Of a stretch of 64,000 nucleotides of DNA, positions 48,889 to 61,333 are shown piece after piece (within the stretch, counting starts at the first letter, position 1; each line of letters begins with the position of its first letter). The position numbers and the translations under genes were made by a program. The notes beneath the pieces are model-generated. The model had not been told where the DNA came from and made no database searches. It saw nothing but the letters and a program-made list of their open reading frames with translations. The stretch lies in the NCBI RefSeq assembly GCF_040802235.1, contig NC_133166.1, positions 3,658,001 through 3,722,000 of the forward strand, written 5' to 3'. The stretch comes from Manis javanica (Eukaryota > Chordata > Mammalia > Pholidota > Manidae).

Positions 48889-49893
48889 ATAGCTGCTGAC
48901 AACTGCACTGGGGTCACTGACTTCATATTCCGGGGTCTCTCTGGCAGGCAGGACGTGCAGGAGGGGCTCTTTGTGTTCTTCCTGCTGGTTTATGGCATAA
49001 CCGTGGTTGCCAACCTGGGGATGATCCTGCTGGTCAAGGTGGACCCCAGACTCCACTCACCCATGTACTATTTCCTGAGCAATCTGTCCTTCTGTGATGT
49101 CAGCTACTCCTCCACTGTCTCTCCCAAGATGCTGGCTGATTTCTTGTCTGAGCAGAAGAGGATTCCATATAACTTATGTGCCATTCAGATGTATTTTTTT
49201 GGTGCCTTTGCAGATGTGGAATGTCTCCTGTTGGCGGTCATGGCTTATGACCGTTATGCAGCCATTTGCAACCCACTTCTTTATACAGTGGCCATGCCCA
49301 GGACACTCCGTATGCAGCTCGTAGCCATTGCCTATATTATGGGTTTGGTAGATTCGGCAATCCACACCTGTTGTACATTTCGATTGTCATTCTGCAACTC
49401 CAATATCATTAACCACTTTTTCTGTGACATCCCACCCTTGCTAGCCCTCTCCTGCTCAGATACATCCATCAATGAGATAGTGATGGTCACTTTTCTTGGC
49501 TGTGTTTTGGGGCTCAGCATCATGACTGTCCTCCTGTCCTACAGCTACATCCTAACTACCATCCTGAGAATGAAGTCAGCAGCGGGCAGACGCAAAGCCT
49601 TCTCTACGTGTGCCTCCCACTTAACCGCTGTGGCCATATTCCACGGCACACTGCTGTTCATGTATTTCCGACCCAGCTCCAGTTACTCCATGGACACGGA
49701 CAAAGTGGCCTCTGTTTTCTACACAGTTGTCATCCCTATGCTGAACCCTCTGATCTACAGCTTGAGGAATAAGGATGTGAAAGGGGCCCTGAAAAAAACA
49801 GCGAGCCCTAAATTCTGTTTTGGCGGAAACTGTTTTCCCCTAAAGTATTTATGTCTAGATTCTGAGAGCTCACGCTCACGTCCTCGTACATAG
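48889..49893 (+). pseudogene. Family-5-like olfactory receptor, open frame with ATG lost to ATA
   Basis: Counting the ATA at 48889-48891 as position 1, every landmark falls at the same number as in the intact receptors: NCT sequon at 5, N42 (here AN, not GN), PMYYFLS from 58, C97, [39 protein letters not shown] and [12 protein letters not shown]. No in-frame ATG exists between the TAA at 48784 and M45, so the start has been lost or lies in an upstream exon. The frame is otherwise uninterrupted for 334 codons and has an unusual tail of about 34 residues after GALKK, rich in S and R at the end. It resembles family 5 (OR5AS/OR5W-like by eye). It is a recent pseudogene, a receptor with a non-AUG or upstream start, or a sequence error. 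Confidence 0.85.
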
Positions 49894-52194
49894 GTTCCTG
49901 TAGTCTCACCAGTACAGACCTTCTAGATATTCCCTGCTTCTTACCTTTCTGCCCCCATCAACTCTGCAAGGAGCCGTGGATACCTATTGTAGTAATCTGT
50001 CCAAACTAAGGAAGAGTAGTAATAGTTGCACTTTGTTGTTTTGCAAAAGGCTCCTTTTATACCCGCCCTCTCTACTCACGGGTGCGGCCCAGTGAGATGT
50101 CCTGGGCAGAGCAACCCCTCCTCATGTCAACTCAATTTGCCTTCACTGACTTCTAAGTTTGTTTATGCAACAGGTTTAATAAACTTGTTCAATCAGAACA
50201 GATTTGGGGAATTAGATTAGAGTATTAGAGTTGCTTTATTCTTTTTATGTTTTACAGTCACCCTATGAATGTTCCATCATAACGCTTAGAAGTATGAGTA
50301 GCAAATAAATAAGAATAAAACAGAATTTCCCTGCCTGCTTGCTCACTGCCTCTCTGCTTTGGTGTTTATAACAATCAGCTCTGAGATGCCAATCAAAAGT
50401 ACCAGTGGGACAAATGCATGAGTGTAGCCTAAAACATGATGCAAATGAGCCTTTGTAATTTTACTTTAAAAAGAAGAACTCCATTCTTCAATTATTTTCT
50501 GGTATGCTCTCCTCCATGAAATCCTTCTTTACATCTTGTCCCTCGGCCTCGGCTGTGATCTCCATCATGGATGGGAATTATTTGATGCCCATCGTTCTGC
50601 CCAGTTATATCAGCGGACGTGCCCAGAACCAGCTGCTCTAGATTCATATTACACCTCACAGTGCACATCAGCCCGTGGGTTTCCCTTCTTGCCCGCATGC
50701 TGGAGAGCACATATGGTGCTATTGACAACTATACAGAAACTCCATGAGTGGGAGTTGGGGATGAACTTCCTGGACCTTCTCTAAGGCCACTGGAAAAGAG
50801 GACATCTTCTTCCTTGATACGTTCATGGCATTGTACTAGTTAAAATTGAAATATTTTTAAAAACTGAAATGCCCATTGATTAAGTTGAAAGGGTGATGTC
50901 TTAACTTATTAATGTGTTCAGGAAAAAAACAAACAGAGGACAAAGTAGTATTTACATTACTAGTCCATTTGCAGTGTTTTATATTGGCTCTCTGGGATTC
51001 TATGAAATAAACTGGAATCATATTCTAAACACAATTTTAATAATGGTCATTGCTGAGTAGCTGGTTGTCAGGTAATCCTATAACCTGGTACAAAAATGTA
51101 ATTAATTGCATGTGTTGTGTATCTCCAGGGGAAAATTCCAGGGCAAAATGCCTTTGAAACTGCCATCAGTCAAAGGGAGAAACAAAGTTTAAGACACCCG
51201 TTTATTTCTTACAAGGAGTAGTCCTTTATCTCTCTGGAGCCGGCTGCAGAGGAAGAGAGCCCCACCCAACCTAACCTCTCCTGTCTGTCCCTCACCCCTG
51301 TGATTAGCTATTGATACGGAGATGAACTACATCTCTCCACCCCTTGGAAACATCTATGGATATGGAGGTGCACTAAAGCCAGGCGAGAGATTCCGGAAAT
51401 ACTGCAATTTTACCCACAGTTGTTCACACCATAATCAATTGGGAATTAACGTGGTTAAGAAACACATAACACCATTTCCGGTTGCCAGGAATATTCATTT
51501 TATATTACATTGTAGTCAGGAAAGGAATATGAAGGCACTTTTCTGATTCCAGGAAAGAGTAATGAATTACACCTTGTTTGTCAGTTAAATCCCCTACCTT
51601 GATTTTCTATATTCCTTCAGGGTATAAAAGGAGCTGAGTGCCATATATTCCACAACACAATAGAAATGAAACAACAAGCTAAAAATATGCAGTTATTGGC
51701 AGGCTATTAGCCATGCACTACTGATTGAACTGAGTTTTAAGATGAATAATATTTCATTATTTCTGAAATACCTTCTTTTATAATCTCAGATAATTCATTT
51801 GTTGTTCATAGAAGCTACCACATATCAGGACCTTTCAATCACTGCCCTAACCTGTTCAATTCCATGTTTTATTAAAAATGTATTAAATACAGTCATATCT
51901 ATAAAAGTTAAACTACCCATCTTAGGTAAAATTGGGTTCACGGGCCAGTTTTCATATATATTTCACATATTTTTTCATATATATTTCATATGCATATATA
52001 TATATAATATATATATAAATACATATATGTATATATTTGAGAGGATAAAAGATATTCCCTTTTATTTCCTTTGCCTATTCTTTTACAGACTTTGATTTAA
52101 TAGTCTTTACAGGCAGGACACCAAGGCTTTTTGTTTTTGTTCTGATTTTATATATATTTTAAGGAAATGATAAAAGATGAGAGAGAATTTAAGA
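49894..52194. other. Gene-free DNA downstream of the plus-strand receptor
   Basis: No gene. AATAAA-type signals at about 50306-50318 could end the receptor transcript. A TA-rich tract lies at about 51950-52045. Confidence 0.5.
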
Positions 52195-52290
52195 TAGGCT
52201 ATGAAGTGAGACAGACCTTAGTTTACATCTGTATAATATCATTTGCTTGTTAGCTCTTTGATCTTAGGCAGTTAAGTCCCTCTTGGGACT
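52195..52290 (+). mobile_element. MIR SINE fragment
   Basis: Reads 'TTGCTTGTTAGCTCTTTGAT' then 'CTTAGGCAGTTAAGTCCCTC', the core of MIR in forward orientation. Confidence 0.5.
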
Positions 52291-54436
52291 GAACCCCTGG
52301 GGGTGGGGGAAGGCGTGGTACTGTTCATGGCATCGTGGCATGGAACGGCATCTCCCAGAGCCATCTGTGTCCACCTCAGAGCCTGCTCACCCAGGCTGCC
52401 TGGTTCCGGTTGCCCATCACAGCCTCAGCTCACGTTTGTAGCTTCCTGACCAGCCACCTTGGCACTAGTTTTTTTTTACCCTGTCTTCCCTCCTGGTTGT
52501 AGTTGAGCAGAGGATTCTTCATTGCCTCCCCTGTGGGCTCGCCATTCCCTCTTCCAGGCCAGAAGCTTGAACCGTCTACTGATCTAAGTCTCAGACCTCA
52601 CATTGCCAAGAAATGATTGGATAATTAATCCCAGAGTGTCTTATTCTACATTATCCTGTGCGGCCCTATCCCAGGGGCTAAGGCTGAATCGTACATTGTT
52701 GGAGGAGATCTTGGGGAGGACGTGACCACCAGGTGACCTGGACCAAGGCAGTCAGAAGCTCCTCACCTCCCTCCCTTGTTTTGGGAATGTACTCTCTGTC
52801 CACCATCCCCAGACTGTGAACTGTGCCAAGGACATAACCTTGAGAAAATAAGGCGGTGTGGAACCCATCTGGGCGGTGTACATGACTGAATGCACTGAGG
52901 ACTCTATTTAAACTTAGGTTTGGCCACCTGTCTTGCATCCAACTAAGACAAGTCTCATAAGCAATTCCATCCTTTGTTAAACTGCAATCAGCCAATCTGG
53001 AGTGGCCTGCCTCTTTCTTCAGCCCCCACCCTCTGTATAAGGCAGCTGGTTTGGGAATCAATATACACTCAGCCGTGAAGGAATTAATATCCATCTTTGT
53101 GACAAACTCATGTCCTTCGGATACTTCCAGCTCAGTAATTAGGACAAAGCTCTTGGTTCTCATCCCCTCAGGCCGCATTTCATTCATCCCTAACCAAAGC
53201 CCACACTGGCAGAGTCCTGCCTCACCACTGACCTGAGTGGACAAAACCCTTTTGGGACAAAACCCTTTGACTGCAGTGAAAGGAACTCTAGTCTCTCTTT
53301 AGGACCCTGCATGCATTTCTTACTCTGAGAAGCCCTTCTCTCTCCCCCTACTCATCCTCACCTGTGGGTTTGGCACACACTTGATGCTTTCCTGCCACAC
53401 CTGCGGCGGAACGGAACTACCTTCTCACCACTGGCTTCAGTCCCCATCTCTGGCTCTCAGGGCTTGGTCTAGTCACCCTCGGAAATGTTAGCTGCGCTTA
53501 CACATCAAGAGATTTCACACTGAGAAAATATTTCATGAGCCAGACTTTAGTTGATATTAGCCAATTGTTTTTGAAAAAGTCTCCATTCTGGACAAAATCT
53601 TGTAACAGTCATGTGTGTATACAGTACCCTTCCCCAAAGTGAACCAAAAGTACTGCAGGAGAAATAAATCATTTCTGCCTCTTAAAGGCATCTAGTCGAA
53701 GTTAAAAACAATCAGTACATTTACATGTTTATTTCACATAAATGTACTTAGTATTTACACTCAGGAAAATACAGTAATAAAGATGCAAGGGATCAAATCG
53801 GGAACAAAATAGTGTAGTAGAGGGATTAAACGGACACAAATAACTACAATGTTAAATAGAAGATGCTGAGTATTAGAAGAAACACAGGTATGATTCTAGT
53901 GAGGTTCAGAATGTGAGTTATCTGAAATTAAAGGCCATGTCCAAAAAAAGTCGTGAAGGAATTTAACATCTGAGGCAGGATTTTTTACACTGAGTATGAT
54001 TTTGAGAGCTAAGCTACAATCTGCACATGTTTACATGGGAATAAAAACGAATTGAAAAAGAGTCTCAGAAAATTGCACTTACTTTCTTTCACCACAAGAA
54101 GGGTGTGATGTGTCAATGGCTTATCCAGTATTGAGTGAATGTGATAAAATTTAGGATGAGGAGAGAAAAGGAGGAAAATATGAAATATAGCAGATCATGT
54201 GAAGGGCAAATCTAGCCCTGGAAGAAATAGTAAACAATCTCAACTTTAAAATGATTGAAAGACAGACATAATGCAAGTAATATGAACTGCTTTGCCTCTG
54301 ATGTTGGGCTCTGACCTTATTTTTGGATGAGGCCTCGTTGCCCACAGAATGGGGAAACTGGCCTTTCCAAAAGTTGAAACCAAAGATCAAGGGAAAAACA
54401 TTGTTGAAAAGATGTCAGGCCCAGTTTCATCCTTTC
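52291..54436. other. Gene-free stretch, moderately GC-rich to 53500
   Basis: No gene. The 188-codon minus-strand frame at 52678-53244 has no recognisable domain. The block 52300-53275 could be a solo LTR (a TATA-like site near 52910 and a sharp change of composition), but I cannot match it to a family. Confidence 0.35.
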
Positions 54437-55369
54437 TTAAGAAGGCATTTTTTGGCCAATCACTTTCCTAAAGGCATTTTTGACATCTTTGTTCCTTAGA
54501 CTATAAATTAGGGGATTCAACATAGGAATAATCAATGTGTAGAACACAGAGGTCACTTTGTCACTATCCAGTGAATGACCAGTGCTGGGGCGCAAATAAA
54601 TGGAGATGAGGGTACCATGGTAGATGGTGACCACGGCCAGATGGGAAGCGCAGGTGGAAAACCCTTTTCTTCTTCCCTCAGCAGAACCTGTTTCAAGAAT
54701 AGCTATGATGATGTAGACATAAGAGAGAAGAACTGTCAGAAGACAGGTAGCTTCCACCAAGCTAGCAAAGACAACCAGAATAATGTCATGCATGTACGTG
54801 TCCGTGCAGGACAGGGAGAAGAGTGGGGAGATATCACAAAAGAAATGGTTAATTTCATTGGAGCAGAAAGACAGATGGAATGTATTAGTGGTGTGTATAA
54901 TTGAGCTCATGGTGCCCCCCAAAAATGCTCCGACTGCAAGCTGGCAGCAAGCCCTCCTGGACATGATAACAGTATAAAGCAGTGGGTTGCAGATTGCTAC
55001 ATATCGGTCATAAGCCATGACAGCCAGGAGGAAAGATTCTGTGTCAACCAAAGAGCAAAAAAAATACAACTGTGCAGCACAGCCATGGAAAGAAATGGCC
55101 TTTTGCTCAGAAACCAAGTCCACCAGTAACTTGGGGGCAATGACAGAAGAGTAGCAGGCATCTATGAAGGACAAGGTGCAGAGGAAAAAATACATAGGGG
55201 TGTGCAAGTAGGAACTGCTCGTGATTAATAAAATCATCCCAAGGTTCCCCATCAGGGTAACAGAGTAGATGGAAAAAAACACAGCAAAAAGAACAGTCTG
55301 AAGTTCTGGGTGGTCACTAAATCCCAGGAGAAAGAATTCAGTCCTCACGGTGCCGTTCTCCAACTCCAT
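54437..55369 (-). CDS. Family-5-like olfactory receptor, intact
   Basis: 310 residues from the ATG at 55367-55369 ([12 protein letters not shown]). The frame continues nine codons upstream to a GTG, which is unlikely to be used. Seven-helix odorant receptor: NGT sequon at residue 5, GN 41-42, [10 protein letters not shown] from 58, C97, [15 protein letters not shown] from 118, a one-residue-shorter second loop ([16 protein letters not shown]), GFSTCASH in TM6 where the nearby receptors have AFSTCASH, and [12 protein letters not shown] in TM7. It ends KMPS. It is not a member of the duplicated OR5L-like set and shares no flanks with them, so it belongs to the single-copy part of the cluster. 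Probably functional. Exact subfamily not assigned. Confidence 0.93.
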   Translation of the reverse strand: MELENGTVRTEFFLLGFSDHPELQTVLFAVFFSIYSVTLMGNLGMILLITSSSYLHTPMYFFLCTLSFIDACYSSVIAPKLLVDLVSEQKAISFHGCAAQLYFFCSLVDTESFLLAVMAYDRYVAICNPLLYTVIMSRRACCQLAVGAFLGGTMSSIIHTTNTFHLSFCSNEINHFFCDISPLFSLSCTDTYMHDIILVVFASLVEATCLLTVLLSYVYIIIAILETGSAEGRRKGFSTCASHLAVVTIYHGTLISIYLRPSTGHSLDSDKVTSVFYTLIIPMLNPLIYSLRNKDVKNAFRKVIGQKMPS

Positions 55370-56774
55370 CCTCTTGGTGCTCCTGGACTTCGGCACAGAG
55401 TAGGTGCGACAGTGATGGCAACACTAATAACAACTTCAACATTAACAAAAAATATTTTAAAAGAAAGTGGTCAAAGTAAGTAAAGAGAAGAGTAATTCTA
55501 AATCCACTTGCAAAACCTGAAAACACATTGGTGTATCTATAGTTAACATAGTAGAATGCATAGTCTTTCTAATGCTTTAATTAAGTTGATAATTTCCTAT
55601 TTGGCTCCCCCTTCTATTCCCTAAAGCTATAGCCTTCCACACGGCACACCACCACACCAGTTGCTAAACTCTATTGTGGGTTTCACTCTTACCTTCTTCA
55701 CCTCTCTCATCTGCTAATGTGGAGCAATAGTGGTTAACCCCACTGTCATACAGCAAACTGAATAAATGGCCTCTGTTCCCACGTGTGTTGTTTTTATGTC
55801 CACATAGCATAACATTACAGTTCCAGGTGAAGCCTTGTATAGGTAGAGGAGCAGAAATTCTGCATTTCTCACCTTGAGATGGGGCTTTGTTTCTGACCAC
55901 TGATAAAATATAAAAAAGAAAGTGTCTGGATTAGTCATTTAGTGACTCAATTTGCCATGTCCCTTGATAGTGGGGAGACCTTGGGCAGGCCATTTAATCA
56001 CTGAGTTTCACTAGGCATTAATATTTAATCATCTCTTATCAACCAGGATTCCCTTTTTACTTTAAACAAAGTGCTAGTTGAATAAAGAAAGCATCATTGA
56101 GGTACTAGTTAATTCTCTGGCATCCTTCTTTCCTGACATACAAATGGCTTCGTCTTTAGAAAATATCAGCTCTTACTGGGTGACAGCCCACCTGTTCCCA
56201 TCTACAAGCATGAAGCACACGATTGTCAATCGACTTAGAAGTGCAGCAAAGCAGACTGCTGTGAAGATGAAGGGAAGATAAAGTACAGCCAGTGGTTAGT
56301 AAGGGAATGGCAGATACAACTATTTGTTGTCCCATCTTCTTTCAGTAATTTCGAATAATGTCTGTTAAAATGTAGGCATCAAAAAAAGTCTCTCATCTTT
56401 AGAGATAAAGTTCAAATAAGCTTGAGTCTCAGACACGGGGAACAGCCACTTCTTTGCTGAAGTTGTTTTCTTCTAAACCCCTTATTTCCAATCACAGAAT
56501 TAAAGGTAGTGAAGAAACCAACTTACATAGAGAATATTTTTTCTTGCAATAATCTTTCAAGGATCTTACATGTTTTAAGACTGAAAGAAATTTGCAGGAT
56601 TCAAAAATGAAATACGAAGCCAAATGGAACAATGGAAAGAGAAATATATACAAGAAACAAAACATTAAGGAGAGTCCAAATAGAAGCCAAGGAATAGGTT
56701 CTCTTACACAATTGGCAGGTGAGAATGAAAATGGACATTTCTAAAATGGCTCGTCAAAGTATTTATTCCTTATG
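55370..56774. other. Gene-free DNA upstream of the minus-strand receptor
   Basis: Possible MIR at about 55970-56030 ('GACCTTGGGCAGGCCATTTA'). The receptor's untranslated exon and promoter should lie here but are not identified. Confidence 0.4.
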
Positions 56775-56915
56775 GTCAGGATTATGTAACATCTTTCTAC
56801 ATTGATAGATAGTAACTGCACTAGAGAGAGTGAGGATTTAATAATATAGGTAACTGTTGAAACACTTGTTGTATATTTGAAACCAACATGAGATTGTATA
56901 TCAACATCCTTCATT
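56775..56915 (+). mobile_element. Small L1 3' UTR fragment
   Basis: 'AGATAGTAACTGCACTAGAG', 'TAACTGTTGAAACACTTGTT' and 'ATATTTGAAACCAACATGAG' follow the same order as the L1 3' end at 11400-11520. Confidence 0.55.
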
Positions 56916-59184
56916 AAATTCCTGCAGAAAGTTCTCTATATTAAACCTTAGCTGTTACTTCACAAAGTTTCTTCTATTACCAGAAAGCCAACCCCTAACC
57001 CCATGCCAGTCCTCTTACTTGACTGTTGATAACTATTGGTATTAATGGATTCCCATATGATAGAACATATATTATGACATACTAATTGAGTCACCCTCCA
57101 TTTACATTTAAGTCCGCTTCAACTTTTAAAAAGAAATAATAGCTAATGAGGACTGTGCTTATATGTAGATTCCAAATCAGAGTCTGAAAGCACTGAGGAT
57201 TCTCTTAAGAATATCAGGTCTTAAATGTGTGTGTGGGGGGGGGGCTGTTGCTTTTTATTTTTATTGTAAACTTAAAGCCTTGAAAATTTAAAACCTGTAT
57301 TACTGTAGGAATATTTATTATCAAAATGTCAGTTTCCTGTGTGCAAAAAAAGTGGTTATAAAAAGATGAGCCCTTAAAATCCTGTCCAGATCTAATATCC
57401 TAGAATTACGTTAAGAACACTCACCAGATCACACTGTCTTCCTTTCATTTATCTTCTTACTACACTGTTGTCAGCATCAGTTCATATGTCACGGGAAAAT
57501 CAATTTTGACACTTAAAGATTAAGAAGTTGACCCATGGCCCATAATCCATCCTGGCGGGCCTTCTGTGTCCATACAAGAAATGTGAGCCTCCCTCAGGAA
57601 GGCTGTGGGCCCTCAGGACAATGCAACCCTTTTTTATCTTGTTTTGAGGATTTTGAGATTAGATTTCTGATCTACGTCAGATCCCAGAACACACACACTC
57701 AGACATCCAAATCCCAATGGAAAAAGATATGTGAGTAATTAAACAGTTCTACTGAGGAGTTGATTATACACAAAAGGGAATGGTGTAATGTGTTTTTCTA
57801 CATCTTCAGGATGTCACAAAAATAAATATATTTTGGGACTCAAAATTGTAGAAAGAGTAGATTGTTATATATATAACTGGAATGTGTTATTTGTTCTCCA
57901 ACTTGTTCTAGCCAGCTCAAAAAAAAAACTCTCAGAATATTCTATGTGACAGATGGTGGAATAAACTGGAAAGAAGCAAAAATATCTACCTGGCTGTTGA
58001 GAAATAGATATTGAAAGCCAACAGGTAGGAGGAAAACCAATTAAAAATGAAGTTTCTGACTCTGATATATGCTGTAACTGTGTCCATGTTCAAATGGAAC
58101 TATGGCCAAACAAGACCACAATAGCTCAGAGAGCTTTTATTCAATAAATACATTTACTTTATGAATATGTGTCAGACAGTGTTCTAGTACAAAACAGAGG
58201 AAAGGGGGACAACTTGAACTGGGCATTAAGAATTCTATCAAGTACAGAACAACAAATGAAGGACAGTGGAGGAAACAACAGGCCATTACATGGACACTGG
58301 AAAGTCTGTGGTATAACTATAGACCCAAAACGAGGTTTGGAGAATGTGCTGCCTAAGAAAATGATGAAGCTGGAAAGACACACACACACATCTTGGCAAA
58401 GAGAGCTATGAGAAGTTTGGAGCTTTATGTCCAGAGAACTAATGCCAACATAAAGAAACCCCCCTTCTTTATATTCAATTTTTCCAGCAAAGTCCTACAG
58501 GTAAATCACTAGCTTACTAGCATCTACCCAGAAGCTGTCATGTATTGATGACTGGCCTTTAACATTTCCCCAAACCCCCTTGGGTGCAAAGACAGAGACC
58601 CACCAAGAACAGGAGAGGCTGGATTCCCACCAGAAAATTTATATCCTATTAGTAAGATAATAGTAAATACCTATCAGCACTGGAGTTTTCAAGTAAGAGA
58701 TTGGCCAGACTCTGCAAGAAAAATGCAACCACTTCTAAAAAATAACAGAAACATTTATGTGGTTGCTTTTCAGACAGATGTGCCTCAATTATTCCTAGAC
58801 TACTGAAGCAGTCACCTATGAGGTAATTTGGGAGATTCTGAAAAAGAAATCACATTTTTTTTTTGTGAAGGTAATCTAAAGCAGACTTCCTTTTTGCTAA
58901 GAAAACAAAGCAATCAGTTTTTAGATCAGGAAGGTGTGCCTGTATCCCAGTAGGATATGGAGCCCCATTGTTTTTCATGCTGAAGCAGGAGTAACTGTGT
59001 TCCTGAAGCCCTGAAACCCAAGGTCTCTGAAAGGGGTCATGTAGATTCAGGAGAGACATCAAACTAACAACTGACTAGGATGTGGGATGCTGAGCAGGCT
59101 TCCCCAACACAGGAAGCTCTGTAATGACGGTCACCTTGAAGAGAGGAGAACTCTAATATACTCATGCATGCTGGTCCAGGGACT
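56916..59184. other. Gene-free single-copy DNA
   Basis: Nothing convincing. Contains a G-run at about 57233-57243 and a short (CA)n near 58379-58390. Confidence 0.5.
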
Positions 59185-59400
59185 TCCAGCTCAGGATTTT
59201 GCTCTCTGGGGGAGATCTGATGATGTCTGCAGACCTGCAGACTTTTTGGGTGGTCACAAATGGAAAGAGTGATGGTCCTGAAATCTAATGGTAGAAGCCA
59301 GGGATACTGATAAACATCCCATAGCACACAGGATGGACACCAATAGCACAACATTGTCTAGACCCAAATGTCCATAGTGCCAAGGTTGAGAAAACATGCT
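59185..59400 (+). mobile_element. MER5A-type hAT relic
   Basis: 'CTGATGATGTCTGCAGACCT', 'GCCAGGGATACTGATAAACA' and 'GTGCCAAGGTTGAGAAA' match reverse MER5A. It lies 90 bases left of unit C-right. Whether it is the same insertion as 12925-13140 is unclear, because the surrounding bases do not match. Confidence 0.65.
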
Positions 59401-59704
59401 CTGGGTGGAGGACTGGAGGTGAAAGATGTTTCTCTTCCTTCATCATAAAATTCAGAGTCGTGGAGGTGATATGGGAAGCATTGCTCTAGTCAAAACATTT
59501 GAAATCCAATGCAGAGACATGTTTTATCATAAGCACAATATAACTATATTCCTTTTGTCATTATTTATTCATTTATCTCACGAAATAATGACTGGCTTTC
59601 TTGGCCAGGATCCAGGGGTATTGCCATATGATCCCTGCCATCAAAGATTTATTTTCAGGAAACATTAAGAAGAGTACATTTCATGGGCCAGTTCCTTGCA
59701 GTTT

Positions 59705-59875
59705 TATTATTATCCTTAAGACCAACAATAACTGAGGCTGACAGCTTAACCCCATTTATATTTGAGAGACCTGAGGTTAAGCAAGTTTAAGCATCTTTCT
59801 CAAATTCACTTATTAGGTTCTGAACCTGGACTCAGGTATTTAACCTCAAGTCAAGAGTTCTTCCTACAACACTAA
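59705..59875 (-). mobile_element. MIR SINE, unit C-right
   Basis: Paralogue of 15365-15540. Confidence 0.55.
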
Positions 59876-60004
59876 AGCACCAAGCACCTAAATACACGCA
59901 TTTAAATAAGTGAGTCCAATAAACATATAGACAATAACAAATATGAAATGAAGTCTTAAGAAAATTAGAAGAATTCACACTGTAGGAACATAAGAAACGT
60001 GAAT

Positions 60005-60485
60005 TATGATCTGACTTTCAAAAGGTGGATGCACTAAGCTTTAAAATGGGTCTTAATATATATCAGGCTCTAATCCTTGGAATCTGTAAATGCCACCTTA
60101 TTTCAGAAAAGGTCACGAGAAGGTGTGATTAGATTAAAGACTTTGAGATGAGGAAATTATTCTTGATTTTCAGGAGGGCTTTATTATAAGAGAGAGGGGC
60201 CTGTTTTACATACACACGTGCCCCGCATACAAGAAGATGTAGGAAAGATGGAGAGAGGATTGAGACGCTAGTCTTGAAGACTGAAGTCTTATGACCACAA
60301 TCAAGGAATGCCTGCAGTCACCAGAAATGGGAAGAAATGAGGAAGGATTGATTGGCCTCTAGAAACACCTCAGGAAGTGTGGTCCTGCTGACGCCTTAAT
60401 TTTGGCCAAGTGATACTGATCTCAAATCTCTGAAGTTTACTAATGTAAGACAGTGTTTTAAGACACCAATTTACAGTACCTTTCT
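60005..60485 (+). mobile_element. MaLR-type LTR relic, unit C-right
   Basis: Paralogue of 15700-16160. Confidence 0.6.
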
Positions 60486-61333
60486 ACAGAAACCAAGGGA
60501 GAATAATAGTAAGTTTAGAAGAGAATAGATTTAGAAAACACAGTGAATGCATAAAAAAACATCACAGAGAGCAAAAAGTTAAAAAGACATAGAAACTGAA
60601 GAAGTTATGATATCACATACATTTCTACTTTTCTAATCAAGAATTAAGGAGAATAGAAAAAAATGTAAAAGTGAAAAAAACAATAGCAGTACAGCAGATA
60701 ATTTAATAATCAGCTATAATATACAATGTATAATGCTAAGAGCTAAAGATCCATCATTTAGTTCTCATGGAAATTTTATTAGGAAAATAGAGTATTATTA
60801 TCTCCAATTTTTAAACCAGAAGAGGTTTTAAAAGTCGTGAAATCATAACCTCAATACAAAATGTAATAACAAGGAAAACAGAAATGACTAAGAAACAATA
60901 CACAGATTTAAACATGCAGGAAATTCACTACAAATTTTCATGAAAAACAAAATATAAACAAATGTATAGTTACTCCATGTAAGGAGGAGGAAGTCAATTT
61001 AATACGAGTGGCTGCATGCTGAGATAATGATAAAAACACATGGCTTTTTATGTGCACTTTGTAAGAAATCTATTGATGTATCCACACTGAGAATCAAGTC
61101 TAACAGTTCCACACCCAAAACCAATTCAAAGCAACTAAAGGTTGGAGAAGAGCAGCAAAGGAAACAGATGCATTTGAAGTGTCAGTGACAGGGGTAACAT
61201 ACGACTTAATAAGATAGGCAAGTGGCAAATAACAAAGCATGCACAGTGTCCGAGCTCATAAAATCTTTCCTCAATGAACTTTTCATTCCCATCCACTCAA
61301 AACAAACATCTCATTGAGGGTCTTTGAGTCTAG
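60486..61333. other. Downstream flank of the open OR5L-like gene, unit C
   Basis: AT-rich, no gene. Parallel to 16161-16981. Confidence 0.5.

Noticed and set aside
52678-53244. 188-codon minus-strand frame
   Set aside because: No domain, signal or repeat pattern recognised, and no splice context; likely chance in moderately GC-rich DNA or an old LTR.
55370-55396. Nine extra N-terminal codons on the 54.4 kb receptor
   Set aside because: They begin with GTG and lie next to a possible acceptor; MELENGTV is the family-like start.
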